Made by a program: the position numbers and the translations under genes. The notes beneath the pieces were generated by a model. The model did not search any database and was not told where the DNA came from. It saw nothing but the letters and a program-made list of their open reading frames with translations. Of a stretch of 23,724 nucleotides of DNA, positions 1-8,632 are shown piece after piece. Source of the DNA: a virus; the IMG/VR virus record IMGVR_UViG_3300042691_001197, positions 1 through 23,724 of that record; one strand, 5' to 3'. Positions within the stretch are counted from its first letter, which is position 1. Each line of letters opens with the position of its first letter.

Positions 1-2
1 GA

Positions 3-1418
3 GTATGGGAAATTGACAATGACAAGATGCGTGTCCTTCTTGAAATGGGACAGCAAGGCGGAATTACTGGCGATGTATTTGTAAAGGTTGCATACGAAGA
101 AGCATGGGTAGACTCTGCTAACCTATTGCATCCAGGTCGTGTTCGTATTCTTCCTATGAACTCATCTTTCTGTTTCCCTGAATTTCATCCACACGATCGC
201 ACACGTCTACTACGTTTTAAGCAGAAGTATCGTTTTTGGGGAACATCTCTAGAAGGTACACGTCAAGTGTTTACCTATACTGAAATTTTGACTGACGACA
301 TGATTGAAGAATATGTCAACGATGAACTCATTGACTCACGACCAAATCCACTTGGTATCGTGCCTGTAGTTCACATTCCTAATGTTCCTGTTTCAGGATC
401 GCCGTGGGGTCTCTCAGACGCACACGACATCATCACAATCAACCGTGCATATAACGAAATTAGCACTGATGTCGCTGACATCATTAACTACCACGCATCA
501 CCTGTAACGGTGATCGTGGGTGCTAAAGCCTCTAACCTAGAAAAAGGCGCTAAGAAGGTTTGGGGCGGTCTTCCAAAAGATGCTCAAGTCTTCAACCTAG
601 AAGGCGGTGCACAAGGTATCGACGGAGCCTTGAAATACCTAGAACTACTTAAGCGCTCAATGCATGAAATTATGAACATCCCAGAAACCGCACTGGGTCA
701 AGTTCAGCCAATTTCAAATACATCTGGTGTTGCTCTTTCTATTCAGTATCAGCCATTGATGAATCGTTATTCACAAAAAGTTGCTCAATACGGTAAGGGC
801 TTAGAGAAGATTAACGAGTTGGTTATTAAGACTCTTGCAATCAAAGAGCCTGAGACATTTATCTACAATCCAGAAGAAGATGGCCCAATTAAAGAGGGTC
901 AACTAACTCAATTAGATCCTAATGATCCAATTACATATATCAATTACGCACAATTCCCACAGCCACTTCCACTTGATAAATTGATTGTTCTTAACGAAAT
1001 TCAAACTAAGTTGGGTATGGGACTTGAGTCTAAAGAAGGCGCACTGCGTCAACTTGGCGAAGAATTTCCAGAAGAGAAATTGCTTGAGATTCGTCAAGAA
1101 CTTATGGCTGATGCAGAGGCTGATGGCGCTCTACAACTCATTAAGATTCAAATCCAAAAGCAAATCATGGATATGACTGGCATGATGCCTGGTCCTGATG
1201 GCAACTCCGCAATCCCAATGCAGCCAATGCAACTAGGAGATGGCGATGTTATGGGCGATGGAATAATGGGCCCTGAAGATCCAGCCAACCCAGAAAACTT
1301 AGCAAGCCAAGAGACTAAGGGCATGGAAGTAGAAGCCGAAGCCCAGATCCGAAACAAACTTGTCACTGATGCCTATGGAACAAAAATTCCACAAAGGAGA
1401 ACAGTAGACAAGGATTAA
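3..1418 (+). CDS. Phage portal protein, SPP1 gp6-like (5' partial)
   Basis: The portal forms the dodecameric ring at the phage head vertex through which DNA is packaged and ejected. The reading frame stays open to the left edge of the window (codons for V-W-E-I-D-N-D-K precede the first in-frame ATG at 27), so the true start and an N-terminal part lie outside. Counting from the ATG at 27, a PxGxxPV stretch (about residues 107-116) is followed by GSPWGLSDAHDI and a long helical segment (125-160), then a helical stem-like region with an EIMNIPETALG motif (about 216-227). This order is typical of the SPP1 Gp6-like portal family. The C-terminal 100 residues are acidic and Met/Gln rich, as in many portals. 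Scaffold and capsid genes follow, which is canonical order. Family call by recognition only; fairly sure. Confidence 0.88.
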   Translation, partial: VWEIDNDKMRVLLEMGQQGGITGDVFVKVAYEEAWVDSANLLHPGRVRILPMNSSFCFPEFHPHDRTRLLRFKQKYRFWGTSLEGTRQVFTYTEILTDDMIEEYVNDELIDSRPNPLGIVPVVHIPNVPVSGSPWGLSDAHDIITINRAYNEISTDVADIINYHASPVTVIVGAKASNLEKGAKKVWGGLPKDAQVFNLEGGAQGIDGALKYLELLKRSMHEIMNIPETALGQVQPISNTSGVALSIQYQPLMNRYSQKVAQYGKGLEKINELVIKTLAIKEPETFIYNPEEDGPIKEGQLTQLDPNDPITYINYAQFPQPLPLDKLIVLNEIQTKLGMGLESKEGALRQLGEEFPEEKLLEIRQELMADAEADGALQLIKIQIQKQIMDMTGMMPGPDGNSAIPMQPMQLGDGDVMGDGIMGPEDPANPENLASQETKGMEVEAEAQIRNKLVTDAYGTKIPQRRTVDKD

Positions 1419-1538
1419 AAAGATTTCTGATGTAAAATCAGGATTTAACGAGACAATTACAGACAAATGTACTGGAATTATCTCTTAATAAACCAAGTGG
1501 CACGCCGCAAGGCATTCGGACAACGACCCAAGAAATAT

Positions 1539-1544
1539 AGGTGA
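1539..1544 (+). promoter_or_regulatory. Ribosome binding site deciding the scaffold start
   Basis: AGGTGA lies five bases before the ATG at 1550. An in-frame GTG at 1541 falls inside this motif and has no ribosome site of its own, so the ATG is preferred as start. Confidence 0.6.
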
Positions 1545-1549
1545 TTACT

Positions 1550-2317
1550 ATGGAAAACACCGTAGAAAACGCTGATCTATTGTCACCAGAAATTCTGGCA
1601 GCAATTCCAGCAGAAGAAAGTCCAAGTGAGGTGAACTCTGTGTATAGCGCAGACGACATTGCAAAGGCTCGTGAACAAGAGAAGGCAAAGTTGTACCCAC
1701 AGATGGAAAAGATGAGAGAAGAACTTTCATCTTTGAAGAAGGCCCGTGAAGAACAAGCAGCGAAAGAAGCAGAGCGTGATGCACGTGCTGCAGATGAAGT
1801 TGCTCGTCGTGAAGCACTGAAGAAAGAACAGGAAGAATCTGAACTTTCTGCAAAAGAACTCCTCGCTAAGAAGGAGCAAGAATTTCAGGCTCTATTAGAT
1901 AATGAACGTCTTGAGAGAGAACGTGCTTTCGCTCTTCTAGAACAGGAACGTAAGTTCCAAGAACTAATGAATTACCGTCAGAGTCGTATGGAACAGGAAC
2001 GTGAAAACATCATTCCTGAACTGATTGATTTAATCGACGGAAATACAGCAGATGAGGTTGAGCAGAGCATCGCTGGTTTGAAAGATAAGTCTGCTCGCAT
2101 TTTAAATTCTGCACAAGCAGCAATGCAAAATGCTAGACAACAAATGGCAGGAACTCGTATTACGAATCCTGCCGCAGGACCCCTCGATAATGATTCGGAC
2201 CAAAAATCGTACACACCTGATTCGATCAGGGATATGTCATTGGCGGACTATGCGAAACAAAGAGCCAAACTACTTGGCACTGCAGCCAGCAACCGTGGTC
2301 AGGGACTGTTCGGTTAA
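1550..2317 (+). CDS. Putative capsid scaffolding protein
   Basis: This 255-residue protein is very rich in Glu, Lys, Arg, Ala and Gln. It has one long predicted coiled coil from about residue 40 to 150 (repeated KKxxEE/QERE-type heptads), followed by a short acidic helical segment and a flexible linker. A C-terminal tail contains SIRDMSLADYAKQRAKLLG, which resembles the capsid-binding tails of phage scaffolds. Scaffolds of this kind guide procapsid assembly and are released or degraded before DNA packaging. Position between portal and major capsid gene supports the role. The start at ATG 1550 is preferred over GTG 1541 because AGGTGA at 1539-1544 gives normal spacing. The role rests on composition and location, not on sequence motifs with known chemistry. 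Confidence 0.75.
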   Translation: MENTVENADLLSPEILAAIPAEESPSEVNSVYSADDIAKAREQEKAKLYPQMEKMREELSSLKKAREEQAAKEAERDARAADEVARREALKKEQEESELSAKELLAKKEQEFQALLDNERLERERAFALLEQERKFQELMNYRQSRMEQERENIIPELIDLIDGNTADEVEQSIAGLKDKSARILNSAQAAMQNARQQMAGTRITNPAAGPLDNDSDQKSYTPDSIRDMSLADYAKQRAKLLGTAASNRGQGLFG

Positions 2318-2353
2318 TCCCCCACTCAACAACTAAGAAAGGACTTGACCTAA

Positions 2354-3481
2354 ATGGCAAGTGCAATTACAGGTACTGGGCAACTCGCAGGAGCCCCAAC
2401 CGCTTACTCAGGCTCGAACTCAAGCCTGAACCAAGCGATTCAAACAATCTGGTCCAAGGAAATCTTGTTCCAGGCAATGCCAATCCTTCGTTTCGAACAG
2501 TTCGCAGTTAAGAAGACTGAACTAGGAGTTGCTCCTGGTCTTCGTGTGAACTTCCTCCGTTACAAGAACTTTGGAATTGATCCAACACCTCTTACTGAAG
2601 GTGTTCGTATGACAACAAACGCTCTCACAGCAGAGCAAATTGCAATTACAGTTGCAGAACACGGCTACGCAGTAGCAGTTTCTGAACTACTACTTAACGC
2701 ATCATTTGATGACGTTATGGCATCTGCTTCACGTCTTCTTGGTCGCCACATGGCACAATACCTCGACGTACAAGCACGCAACACACTTTCAGCAGCAACA
2801 TCAGCAGTGTTCGGTTACGACCGCACAGGTGTTCAAGGTATCAATGACTGGTACAACGAAGGTACACCAGCAACACAAATTTCAGATCTAGATGGTAACT
2901 ACAAGTTGTCAACTGGCGCTGTTAAGGATGCTGCTCTTACCCTTGCTGGAAAGAACATCCCTCGCTTAGGTGAGACATACGTACAATTCGTACACCCAAA
3001 GCAGTCACGTGACATTCGTTCGAACCCAGAGTTCATCGAAGTTACAAAGTACGCTGCTCCAGGTAACTTCATGCTCGGTGAAATCGGTCGTCTATACGAC
3101 GTAGTATTCATCGAAACAACACAGGTTAAGAAGTTGTCAGTTAACGCTGCATACACAACTTCAACATCTGTTGGTGTTCCAGCATCACAGATCGAAGTTC
3201 CTGTTAAGGCTAACACAGCCCCAGGTTCAGGTGGAAACCCAGAGTCTGCAGATTTCACTGCAGAAAAGGGTTACCTAACATCAGCAACAGGTAATGGTGC
3301 TGAAGTTTACGAATCAATCATGATTGGTGACAACGCATTTGGTCACGCAATCTCACTCCCAGTTGAACTTCGTGATGGTGGTGTTCTTGACTTTGGTCGT
3401 GAGCACGCTCTTGCTTGGTACGCAATTTGGGGCCTCGGTGTAATTACCGATCAGGCTATCGTCAAGGTTTACACAAACTAA
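2354..3481 (+). CDS. Major capsid protein, N4-gp56 family
   Basis: This 375-residue protein is probably the HK97-fold shell subunit. The N-terminal part (about residues 34-75) carries a pattern of the form ILFxAxPxLRFEQFA followed by a basic RVNFLRYKNF segment and DPTPLTEGV. A helix-rich stretch (about 95-140, EHGYAVAVSELLLNAS...) follows. This is the arrangement of the N4-gp56 family of major capsid proteins. The C-terminal half has a Gly/Ser/Thr-rich insertion near residues 265-305 and ends with a domain containing DNAFGHAISLPVELRDGG. AAAGGA at 2338-2343 sits ten bases before the ATG. Codons are strongly biased to a small set (GGT, CGT, ACA, GTT), consistent with high expression. A 13-bp perfect hairpin directly follows. 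Confident as capsid protein. Confidence 0.9.
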   Translation: MASAITGTGQLAGAPTAYSGSNSSLNQAIQTIWSKEILFQAMPILRFEQFAVKKTELGVAPGLRVNFLRYKNFGIDPTPLTEGVRMTTNALTAEQIAITVAEHGYAVAVSELLLNASFDDVMASASRLLGRHMAQYLDVQARNTLSAATSAVFGYDRTGVQGINDWYNEGTPATQISDLDGNYKLSTGAVKDAALTLAGKNIPRLGETYVQFVHPKQSRDIRSNPEFIEVTKYAAPGNFMLGEIGRLYDVVFIETTQVKKLSVNAAYTTSTSVGVPASQIEVPVKANTAPGSGGNPESADFTAEKGYLTSATGNGAEVYESIMIGDNAFGHAISLPVELRDGGVLDFGREHALAWYAIWGLGVITDQAIVKVYTN

Positions 3482-3492
3482 GACTCCGATGT

Positions 3493-3529
3493 TTGCTGGA
3501 GGCCCTACTCCTTCCTGGGCCTCCAGCAA
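3493..3529 (+). terminator. Strong hairpin after the capsid gene, no U-tract
   Basis: Bases 3493-3505 and 3517-3529 form a perfect 13-bp GC-rich stem with an 11-base loop. It starts 12 bases after the capsid stop codon. No T run follows, so it is not a standard intrinsic terminator. It may cause partial termination or protect the 3' end of the capsid mRNA and so help set the capsid to downstream gene ratio. Confidence 0.6.
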
Positions 3530-3565
3530 CGTCACTTAAAAAACTACTTTAGGAGAATAAACACC

Positions 3566-3937
3566 GTGGCAAATACACAAACAAGTCCGCTAGACGCAAC
3601 AGGCCGTGCAGCGGAAGCAGCAACAAAAAAGAATCAAGAAGCATTAAAGAAGCGTAAAGATGAAATTTCTATCGCTGCTCAGATTGAGGCAGAGAGTCTG
3701 GAAAAGGATGTATTTGATCCTAAGAATCCAGACGCACCACTCGTTCTAGATGAAATCGAAAATGTTGGAGTTGGCACAGCCAACGACATGGTTGTCATTC
3801 GTACAATCACAGATATCGAAGACATGACTTACGGAGTTGGAAATACTTACACCTTTAAAGCAGGAGTTAAGTATCGTGTTCCATCAGGTCTTGCAGCGTA
3901 TCTAGAACAACTTGGATACATTTGGCGTCCTAACTAA
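3566..3937 (+). CDS. Small head-module protein of unknown function
   Basis: This 123-residue protein uses a GTG start at 3566 with AGGAG at 3551-3555. The N-terminal half (residues 1-50) is charged, Lys/Ala/Glu rich and probably helical. The C-terminal half has a compact pattern ending FKAGVKYRVPSGLAAYLEQLGYIW. I have seen this type of ending (an aromatic-Gly-Val-Lys-Tyr-x-Val-Pro turn then a short helix) in small phage proteins encoded just after capsid genes, but I cannot name a function. Being placed between the capsid gene and a strong terminator suggests a capsid-associated role such as decoration or neck attachment. The role is inference; the coding call is secure. Confidence 0.55.
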   Translation: MANTQTSPLDATGRAAEAATKKNQEALKKRKDEISIAAQIEAESLEKDVFDPKNPDAPLVLDEIENVGVGTANDMVVIRTITDIEDMTYGVGNTYTFKAGVKYRVPSGLAAYLEQLGYIWRPN

Positions 3938-3958
3938 AGAGTTAGCACGTCTACAGAA

Positions 3959-4013
3959 GTCCGACCCTCAACTGGTTCCCGCCCTCCTCCCAGTTGGGGG
4001 TTGGACCTTTTTT
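3959..4013 (+). terminator. Rho-independent terminator closing the head module
   Basis: Bases 3959-3975 pair with 3990-4006 in a 17-bp stem with two G-U wobbles and a 14-base loop, followed by C and T6 at 4008-4013. It ends transcription after the capsid and small head genes. A promoter for the fibre genes might be expected between here and 4061, but no convincing -35/-10 pair is visible. Confidence 0.92.
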
Positions 4014-4060
4014 ATTGTCTGTAATGCGAGATTATTGCACTACTAGTTTTCGGAGGTTAT

Positions 4061-5122
4061 GTGGCTACAATCAACAGCCTTGCAGATCGTTTGCGGTCTG
4101 AGATTGGCGACATTGGTAAATCATTCGTTTACCAATTTACAGCCGACGGAATTACTGACCGTTATTTGGTTCCTTACTCTCCTCTTAACGGTACTGATCT
4201 TATTATTTATTTAAACGGTCTTGATGTATCTACTACCGTCGCTGTAGAAGAGCAGACTGGTTACATCATCTTTGACGACCTACCAGATGCAGGTGACACC
4301 GTAGTTGTTGCAGGTAACTACTATCGTTATTTTACTGATGCAGAAATCTGTGAGTATGTAAGCACAGCGTTTACTGAGCACTCTGCTTATCACACCGATG
4401 CCTATGGTCGCACAGTAAGCCTTATGAACCTGCCTACATTAGAAGAGTATCCAGTAGTTGTTTATGCCTCTACCTTGGCACTATATGCTCTTGCTACAGA
4501 TGCGTCTTTTGATATTGACATTACTGCTCCAGATGGCGTAATGATCCCTCGTTCTGAGCGTTATCGCCAGTTAATGCAGATGATTGATGTTCGTAGAAAT
4601 CAGTACAAGGAACTCTGCTCACAACTTGGTATTGGTCTCTACAAGATCGACGTCTTTACTTTCCGCCGAATTTCAAAGACAACAAACCACTATGTACCAG
4701 TATTTCAACCAAAAGAGATTGATGATCGTTCAACTGCAGTACGTGTACACCTTCCAATTCCTACTTATGGAAATGTTGAACTTCCTGTACCAACTGTTGT
4801 ACAAGACCTCTATGTCTATGAAGGTGACGCATACGAGTTCTCAATCGTTCTTGACTTTGAAGTAGATGACTACACCCCACTTGCACAGATTCGTACAGTT
4901 CCAGGAACTGCAATTGTGACAACACAATTTACTATTACAAAACCTGATGTCGGTAGCGCAGACGGAGTTGGGCTTCGTACTTTAAACTTGGCGCTTACTG
5001 GAGAACAAACACGTTTGCTTCCTAAAACATCGTACTACGATGTTCAGTTAACAAATTTAGACGGAGTTACACGCACCTACGTTTCTGGAAAGATATTTAC
5101 GACAACGGAGACAAGCCTATGA
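4061..5122 (+). CDS. Neck/adaptor-like virion protein with C-terminal Ig-like domain
   Basis: This 353-residue protein uses a GTG start with CGGAGG at 4051-4056. Residues 1-90 form a beta-rich domain (patterns ADGITDRYLVPYSP, YLNGLDV, EEQTGYIIFDDLPDAGD). Residues 95-200 are helical (YFTDAEICEYVSTAFTEHS, then YPVVVYASTLALYALATDA and a long RYRQLMQMIDVRRNQYKELC helix), as in head-tail adaptors. Residues 240-353 (DLYVYEGDAYEFSIVLDFEV ... AQIRTVPG ... YYDVQLTNLDGVTRTYVSGKI) look like the BppU-N/DUF2479-type Ig-like domain found in phage tail and baseplate proteins. Its place after the head module fits a neck protein that carries fibres. It ends in a four-base ATGA overlap with the first collagen-like fibre, so the two are translationally coupled. 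The domain assignments are inference from pattern. Confidence 0.55.
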   Translation: MATINSLADRLRSEIGDIGKSFVYQFTADGITDRYLVPYSPLNGTDLIIYLNGLDVSTTVAVEEQTGYIIFDDLPDAGDTVVVAGNYYRYFTDAEICEYVSTAFTEHSAYHTDAYGRTVSLMNLPTLEEYPVVVYASTLALYALATDASFDIDITAPDGVMIPRSERYRQLMQMIDVRRNQYKELCSQLGIGLYKIDVFTFRRISKTTNHYVPVFQPKEIDDRSTAVRVHLPIPTYGNVELPVPTVVQDLYVYEGDAYEFSIVLDFEVDDYTPLAQIRTVPGTAIVTTQFTITKPDVGSADGVGLRTLNLALTGEQTRLLPKTSYYDVQLTNLDGVTRTYVSGKIFTTTETSL

Positions 5123-5598
5123 GCAATCAATATGTACGTCCAGGAACTACTACTACCGTTGTCAATGACGTAATCAGCATTACCACTCCACAAGGAACTG
5201 TTCATCCAAACAGTTGTTCTTGTGATAGTTGTTCTGGGGGTAGTGGTTACGGGCCTCAAGGCGCTCAGGGCGTACAAGGTACCCAAGGAACTAGAGGTAC
5301 TCAAGGAATCCAAGGCACTCAAGGTACTCAGGGAATCACTGGAACTGGTGTACAAGGAACTACTGGTGCTCAAGGCACTGTAGGACCTGCGGGTCCTGTA
5401 CAGACCCTTGCTTATGCTCACACTCAAGGTTCTGCCTCAGACACTTGGGTAATTACTCACAACTTAAATTTCATGCCTAACGTTACAGTGCAAGATTCTG
5501 CTGGTAACATTGTTGAGGGTGAAATTACGTACACTAATACGAACTCATTAACGGTCTCCTTTGCTTCTTCATTTTCAGGTAAAGCCTACTTATCTTAA
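5119..5598 (+). CDS. Short collagen-like fibre with Cys cluster
   Basis: This 159-residue fibre overlaps the upstream gene by ATGA. Residues 1-32 are a beta-prone N-terminal anchor. Residues 33-38 hold three cysteines (CSCDSC) directly before about 16 Gly-X-Y triplets (45-93), where one Gly-X-Gly break occurs (TGTGVQG, about 74-80). Residues 95-159 form a tip domain with the pattern W-V-I-THNLNF ... V-T-V-Q-D-SAGN ... SFSGKAY. The same tip type ends the 933-residue fibre downstream, so this looks like a short version of the same appendage. The three chains probably fold as a collagen-like triple helix; the Cys cluster could lock the trimer or bind metal. Its receptor or partner is unknown. 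Confidence 0.75.
   Translation: MSNQYVRPGTTTTVVNDVISITTPQGTVHPNSCSCDSCSGGSGYGPQGAQGVQGTQGTRGTQGIQGTQGTQGITGTGVQGTTGAQGTVGPAGPVQTLAYAHTQGSASDTWVITHNLNFMPNVTVQDSAGNIVEGEITYTNTNSLTVSFASSFSGKAYLS
5251..5397 (+). repeat. Collagen-like Gly-X-Y repeat block
   Basis: About 16 triplets of the GTQ/GIQ/GAQ type, encoded by degenerate 9-base units with varied synonymous codons. Confidence 0.85.
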
Positions 5599-5602
5599 GG
5601 AG
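5597..5602 (+). promoter_or_regulatory. Ribosome binding site overlapping a stop codon
   Basis: AAGGAG begins inside the TAA of the short fibre gene and lies eight bases before the ATG of the long fibre. This suggests re-initiation by terminating ribosomes. Confidence 0.7.
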
Positions 5603-5610
5603 ATAACGAG

Positions 5611-8412
5611 ATGGCACGTAAGTTTTTAACTCCAATTGATTTGGGTAAACTTGAACTTCAAAACGCCCGTATTCAAAACTTAGCAACAGTCAATAAGCCA
5701 ACCAGTCCAGTTGAAGGTCAGATATACTACGACACTGACGATCACGTTGTAAAAACCTGGAATGGCACTGCGTGGATTAACGCAAGCCAAGGAACTCAAG
5801 GAACCACTGGTGCACAAGGTACGCAAGGTACTGCTGGTGCACAGGGACTTGACGGTGCTAACGGTACTCAAGGTACTGAGGGTACACAAGGAACTCAAGG
5901 AACAGATGGTGCTCAAGGCATCGAAGGAGCGCAGGGCACCGAAGGTACCCAAGGCACTGAAGGTACTCAGGGCGTACAAGGTGCAGAAGGCACGCAAGGT
6001 GTACAAGGTTCTGAAGGAACCCAGGGTACGCAGGGAGCAGAAGGAGCGCAAGGAACTCAAGGTACTGAGGGAGCGCAAGGTCTAGAAGGCTCTCAAGGAG
6101 CACAGGGTGCTGAAGGTTCATTCGGCGGTATTACTGTTCTTTATAACTTTGATGACAACACAGGAATGGCAGATCCTGGCGATAACAATGTTCGATTTAA
6201 CAATGCAAACAACACTTTAGTTTCCCGCATCGCTATTGATGACAATCCTCTTGATGGAAACTATGACATCTCTAACTTCCTACAGACAATCGATGACTCT
6301 ACTTCAACAATCAAGGGTCACGTAAAAGTTTCTAAGAAGTTTGAACCTGGTACTTTTGCATTGTACACAATTGCTGGTATTACAGACTCAGCACCAGACT
6401 GGTTTGACGTATCAGTTGCATATGTTTCTGGTAATGGATCATTTACTGATGGCGATGACATACTACTAACATTTGCTCGTACTGGTGATGTCGGTGCACA
6501 GGGTACTCAAGGTACTGAGGGCGCTCAAGGCGTTCAAGGCACTGTAGGTTCTCAAGGAACTCAGGGCACTGTTGGATCACAAGGAACGCAGGGAACTCAG
6601 GGCGTACAAGGTGTTGAAGGTGTACAGGGAGTTCAAGGAACTGTAGGTTCTCAAGGAACTGAAGGTGCTCAAGGAACTGAAGGAACTCAAGGTACAGAGG
6701 GAGCACAGGGAACTCAGGGCACAGAAGGTGCACAGGGTACAGAGGGAACTCAAGGCGTACAGGGAACTCAAGGAACTCAAGGCGTACAGGGCACCGAAGG
6801 TGCACAAGGCGTACAGGGTACAGAAGGAACTCAGGGTACTCAAGGAACTGAGGGAGCCCAGGGCACTCAAGGAACCGAAGGCGCCCAAGGTACAGAGGGC
6901 ACTCAAGGTACTGTAGGTGCTGATGGTTCATTCGGTGGTGTTACATTTGAGTACAACTATGACTCAGTAACAACAATGGCAGACCCAGGCGATACATACA
7001 TCCGCCTTAACGCTGCTCCATCCTCTGCAACACATCTTGCAATCGATGACATTAACTCTGCGTCAGTAGATATTCACCCATACCTACAGACAATTGATGA
7101 TTCCACATCAACAATTAAAGGTCACGTAAAAATCTCTCTCAAGTCAAACAGTGCAACATTTGCTATGTACGCAATCAACTCAATGGTTGATAACGCTACC
7201 TACTTTGACATTGATATTACATACTTGTCTGGTTCTGGTTCATTCACAGACGAAGACGATGTTCTTCTAACATTTGCTCGCACTGGTGACGTTGGTGCTC
7301 AAGGTACTCAAGGAACCGAAGGCGCCCAAGGCGTACAGGGTACTGAGGGAGCCCAGGGTACACAAGGTACTCTTGGAGCCCAAGGAACCCAAGGAACTCA
7401 AGGAACTCAAGGCACTGAAGGAGCCCAAGGCGTACAAGGTACACAAGGCACTCAGGGAGTCCAAGGTACCGAAGGTATTCAGGGTACACAGGGAACCGAG
7501 GGTGCTCAAGGTACTCAAGGAACCGAAGGTACTCAGGGAACTCAGGGAACTGAAGGTACCCAAGGTACCGAAGGTGCTCAAGGTACTATAGGTTCTCAAG
7601 GTACAGAAGGCGCTCAAGGTACAGAAGGTGCACAGGGTACAGAAGGTACTCAAGGAACCGAAGGAACTCAAGGAACTCAAGGAACTCAAGGAACTGAAGG
7701 TGCTCAGGGTACTGAAGGTGCCCAAGGTACCGAAGGTACGCAAGGTGTACAAGGTACAGCAGGTCTTGATGGAGACAAGTACTCCACCACATCTGATTCT
7801 TCTTTGACACTTGGAACTTCAGGATCAACAACAATTGAAGTTAATGATCTAGAGGTTGATTACACCGCTGGTCAAGACATTATTATCGCTCACAACTTAA
7901 CTGAGATTCAATACGGTCAAGTATCTGGTTACAACCCAGGAACTGGTGTACTTACATTCACACGTACTAGCGCCGTAGGCACTGGAACTCACGGTGGAAC
8001 ATCAAACTACTGGTCAGTAAACCTTGCTGGTGCTGTCGGTATTGCTGGTGCACAAGGTACTCAAGGAACTGAAGGATCACAGGGAACTCAAGGTGTACAA
8101 GGTCTTGACGGTCTTCAAGGAACCCAAGGTACCCAAGGTACAGAAGGTACGCAAGGTACAGAAGGTGCTCAAGGTATCTCTGGTACTTCTGATACCTACT
8201 CAGCAACCATTACTCCAGTAAGCCCATACTCAGCAACAACATTTAATATCACTCACAACTTTGGTACTAAAGATGTATTAGTGACAGTCCGTGATGCTTC
8301 TGATAATGAAGTAGTTACAGATGTTGTGATGGCAAACATTAACTACGTAACAATCGGTTTTGCAGTCGCACCTGCTTCAGGAGAGACATACCGAGTAGTA
8401 GTAAAGCAGTAA
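5611..8412 (+). CDS. Giant collagen-like tail fibre (933 residues)
   Basis: Domains in order: an N-terminal anchor (1-58) with a [19 protein letters not shown] motif common in phage fibre proteins; Gly-X-Y block 1 (60-169); beta module A (170-293); block 2 (294-438); module A', a paralogue of A (439-560); block 3 (561-720); unrelated module B (721-810); block 4 (811-858); and a tip domain (859-933, FNITHNF ... DASDNE ... GETYRVVV) like that of the short fibre upstream. About 154 triplets are present, nearly all with Thr, Ala, Val or Ser at X and Gln or Glu at Y, and essentially no proline. Modules A and A' share [21 protein letters not shown] and [15 protein letters not shown] trimeric collagen-like shaft with globular knobs is the natural model; a triplet rise near 0.86 nm would give a shaft of roughly 130 nm. 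Target unknown. Confidence 0.88.
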   Translation: MARKFLTPIDLGKLELQNARIQNLATVNKPTSPVEGQIYYDTDDHVVKTWNGTAWINASQGTQGTTGAQGTQGTAGAQGLDGANGTQGTEGTQGTQGTDGAQGIEGAQGTEGTQGTEGTQGVQGAEGTQGVQGSEGTQGTQGAEGAQGTQGTEGAQGLEGSQGAQGAEGSFGGITVLYNFDDNTGMADPGDNNVRFNNANNTLVSRIAIDDNPLDGNYDISNFLQTIDDSTSTIKGHVKVSKKFEPGTFALYTIAGITDSAPDWFDVSVAYVSGNGSFTDGDDILLTFARTGDVGAQGTQGTEGAQGVQGTVGSQGTQGTVGSQGTQGTQGVQGVEGVQGVQGTVGSQGTEGAQGTEGTQGTEGAQGTQGTEGAQGTEGTQGVQGTQGTQGVQGTEGAQGVQGTEGTQGTQGTEGAQGTQGTEGAQGTEGTQGTVGADGSFGGVTFEYNYDSVTTMADPGDTYIRLNAAPSSATHLAIDDINSASVDIHPYLQTIDDSTSTIKGHVKISLKSNSATFAMYAINSMVDNATYFDIDITYLSGSGSFTDEDDVLLTFARTGDVGAQGTQGTEGAQGVQGTEGAQGTQGTLGAQGTQGTQGTQGTEGAQGVQGTQGTQGVQGTEGIQGTQGTEGAQGTQGTEGTQGTQGTEGTQGTEGAQGTIGSQGTEGAQGTEGAQGTEGTQGTEGTQGTQGTQGTEGAQGTEGAQGTEGTQGVQGTAGLDGDKYSTTSDSSLTLGTSGSTTIEVNDLEVDYTAGQDIIIAHNLTEIQYGQVSGYNPGTGVLTFTRTSAVGTGTHGGTSNYWSVNLAGAVGIAGAQGTQGTEGSQGTQGVQGLDGLQGTQGTQGTEGTQGTEGAQGISGTSDTYSATITPVSPYSATTFNITHNFGTKDVLVTVRDASDNEVVTDVVMANINYVTIGFAVAPASGETYRVVVKQ
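5788..6117 (+). repeat. Collagen-like repeat block 1 of giant fibre
   Basis: About 36 Gly-X-Y triplets, mostly GTQ, GTE, GAQ and GVQ. Synonymous codons vary from unit to unit. Confidence 0.9.
6490..6924 (+). repeat. Collagen-like repeat block 2 of giant fibre
   Basis: About 48 uninterrupted Gly-X-Y triplets between modules A and A'. The first ten triplets match the opening of block 3 closely at protein level. Confidence 0.9.
7291..7770 (+). repeat. Collagen-like repeat block 3 of giant fibre
   Basis: About 53 Gly-X-Y triplets, the longest uninterrupted run in the window. Glu at Y alternates with Gln, giving a regular charge pattern. Confidence 0.9.
8041..8184 (+). repeat. Collagen-like repeat block 4 of giant fibre
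   Basis: About 16 triplets joining module B to the C-terminal tip domain. Confidence 0.88.
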
Positions 8413-8416
8413 TTCA

Positions 8417-8632
8417 ATGAGTAAAAAAGCACTCGTCCCAGTTAACGTACTGGCCAAGGCCTCAGCGCCTACTGGCCAGTACGCTGGTGACGTTTACTTT
8501 AATACTGTTGAAAGTGCCCTATACACTTATACAGGGTCTGTATGGACTACCGTGTCAGGCGGCAACGTCGATGGTGGAACAGCAACTTCTAACTATGTAG
8601 GTATAACAACGCTCAACGGAGGAAGCGCCTGA
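8417..8632 (+). CDS. Small fibre-associated protein
   Basis: This 71-residue protein starts four bases after the giant fibre stop with no clear ribosome site, so it is probably translated by coupling. Residues 9-45 (VNVLAKASAPTGQYAGDVYF ... ALYTYTGSVWTTV) resemble the N-terminal anchor of the giant fibre ([19 protein letters not shown]), but no Gly-X-Y shaft follows. It ends in a TGATG one-base overlap with the next fibre gene. It may be a free-standing anchor or connector domain, a remnant of a shortened fibre, or a small subunit joining the two large fibres. The coding call is supported by the coupling on both sides; the role is inference. Confidence 0.55.
   Translation: MSKKALVPVNVLAKASAPTGQYAGDVYFNTVESALYTYTGSVWTTVSGGNVDGGTATSNYVGITTLNGGSA

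Noticed and set aside
1426-1444. Small hairpin after the portal gene
   Set aside because: About seven base pairs with a wobble and no T run; too weak to call a terminator.
4014-4060. Promoter after the terminator, TTGTCT with TACTAG
   Set aside because: The spacing is 20 bases and both boxes are poor; chance match cannot be excluded.
7267-7752. Long open frames on the minus strand opposite the collagen-like repeats (also near 6443-6931, 9466-9957 and 22533-23181)
   Set aside because: They are by-products of the 9-base Gly-X-Y codon pattern; the antisense products are repetitive Ser/Leu/Thr or Leu/Glu/Tyr strings with no ribosome site.
5788-7770. CRISPR-like repetitive DNA
   Set aside because: Repeats are contiguous 9-base coding units with no unique spacers, and they keep one frame throughout.
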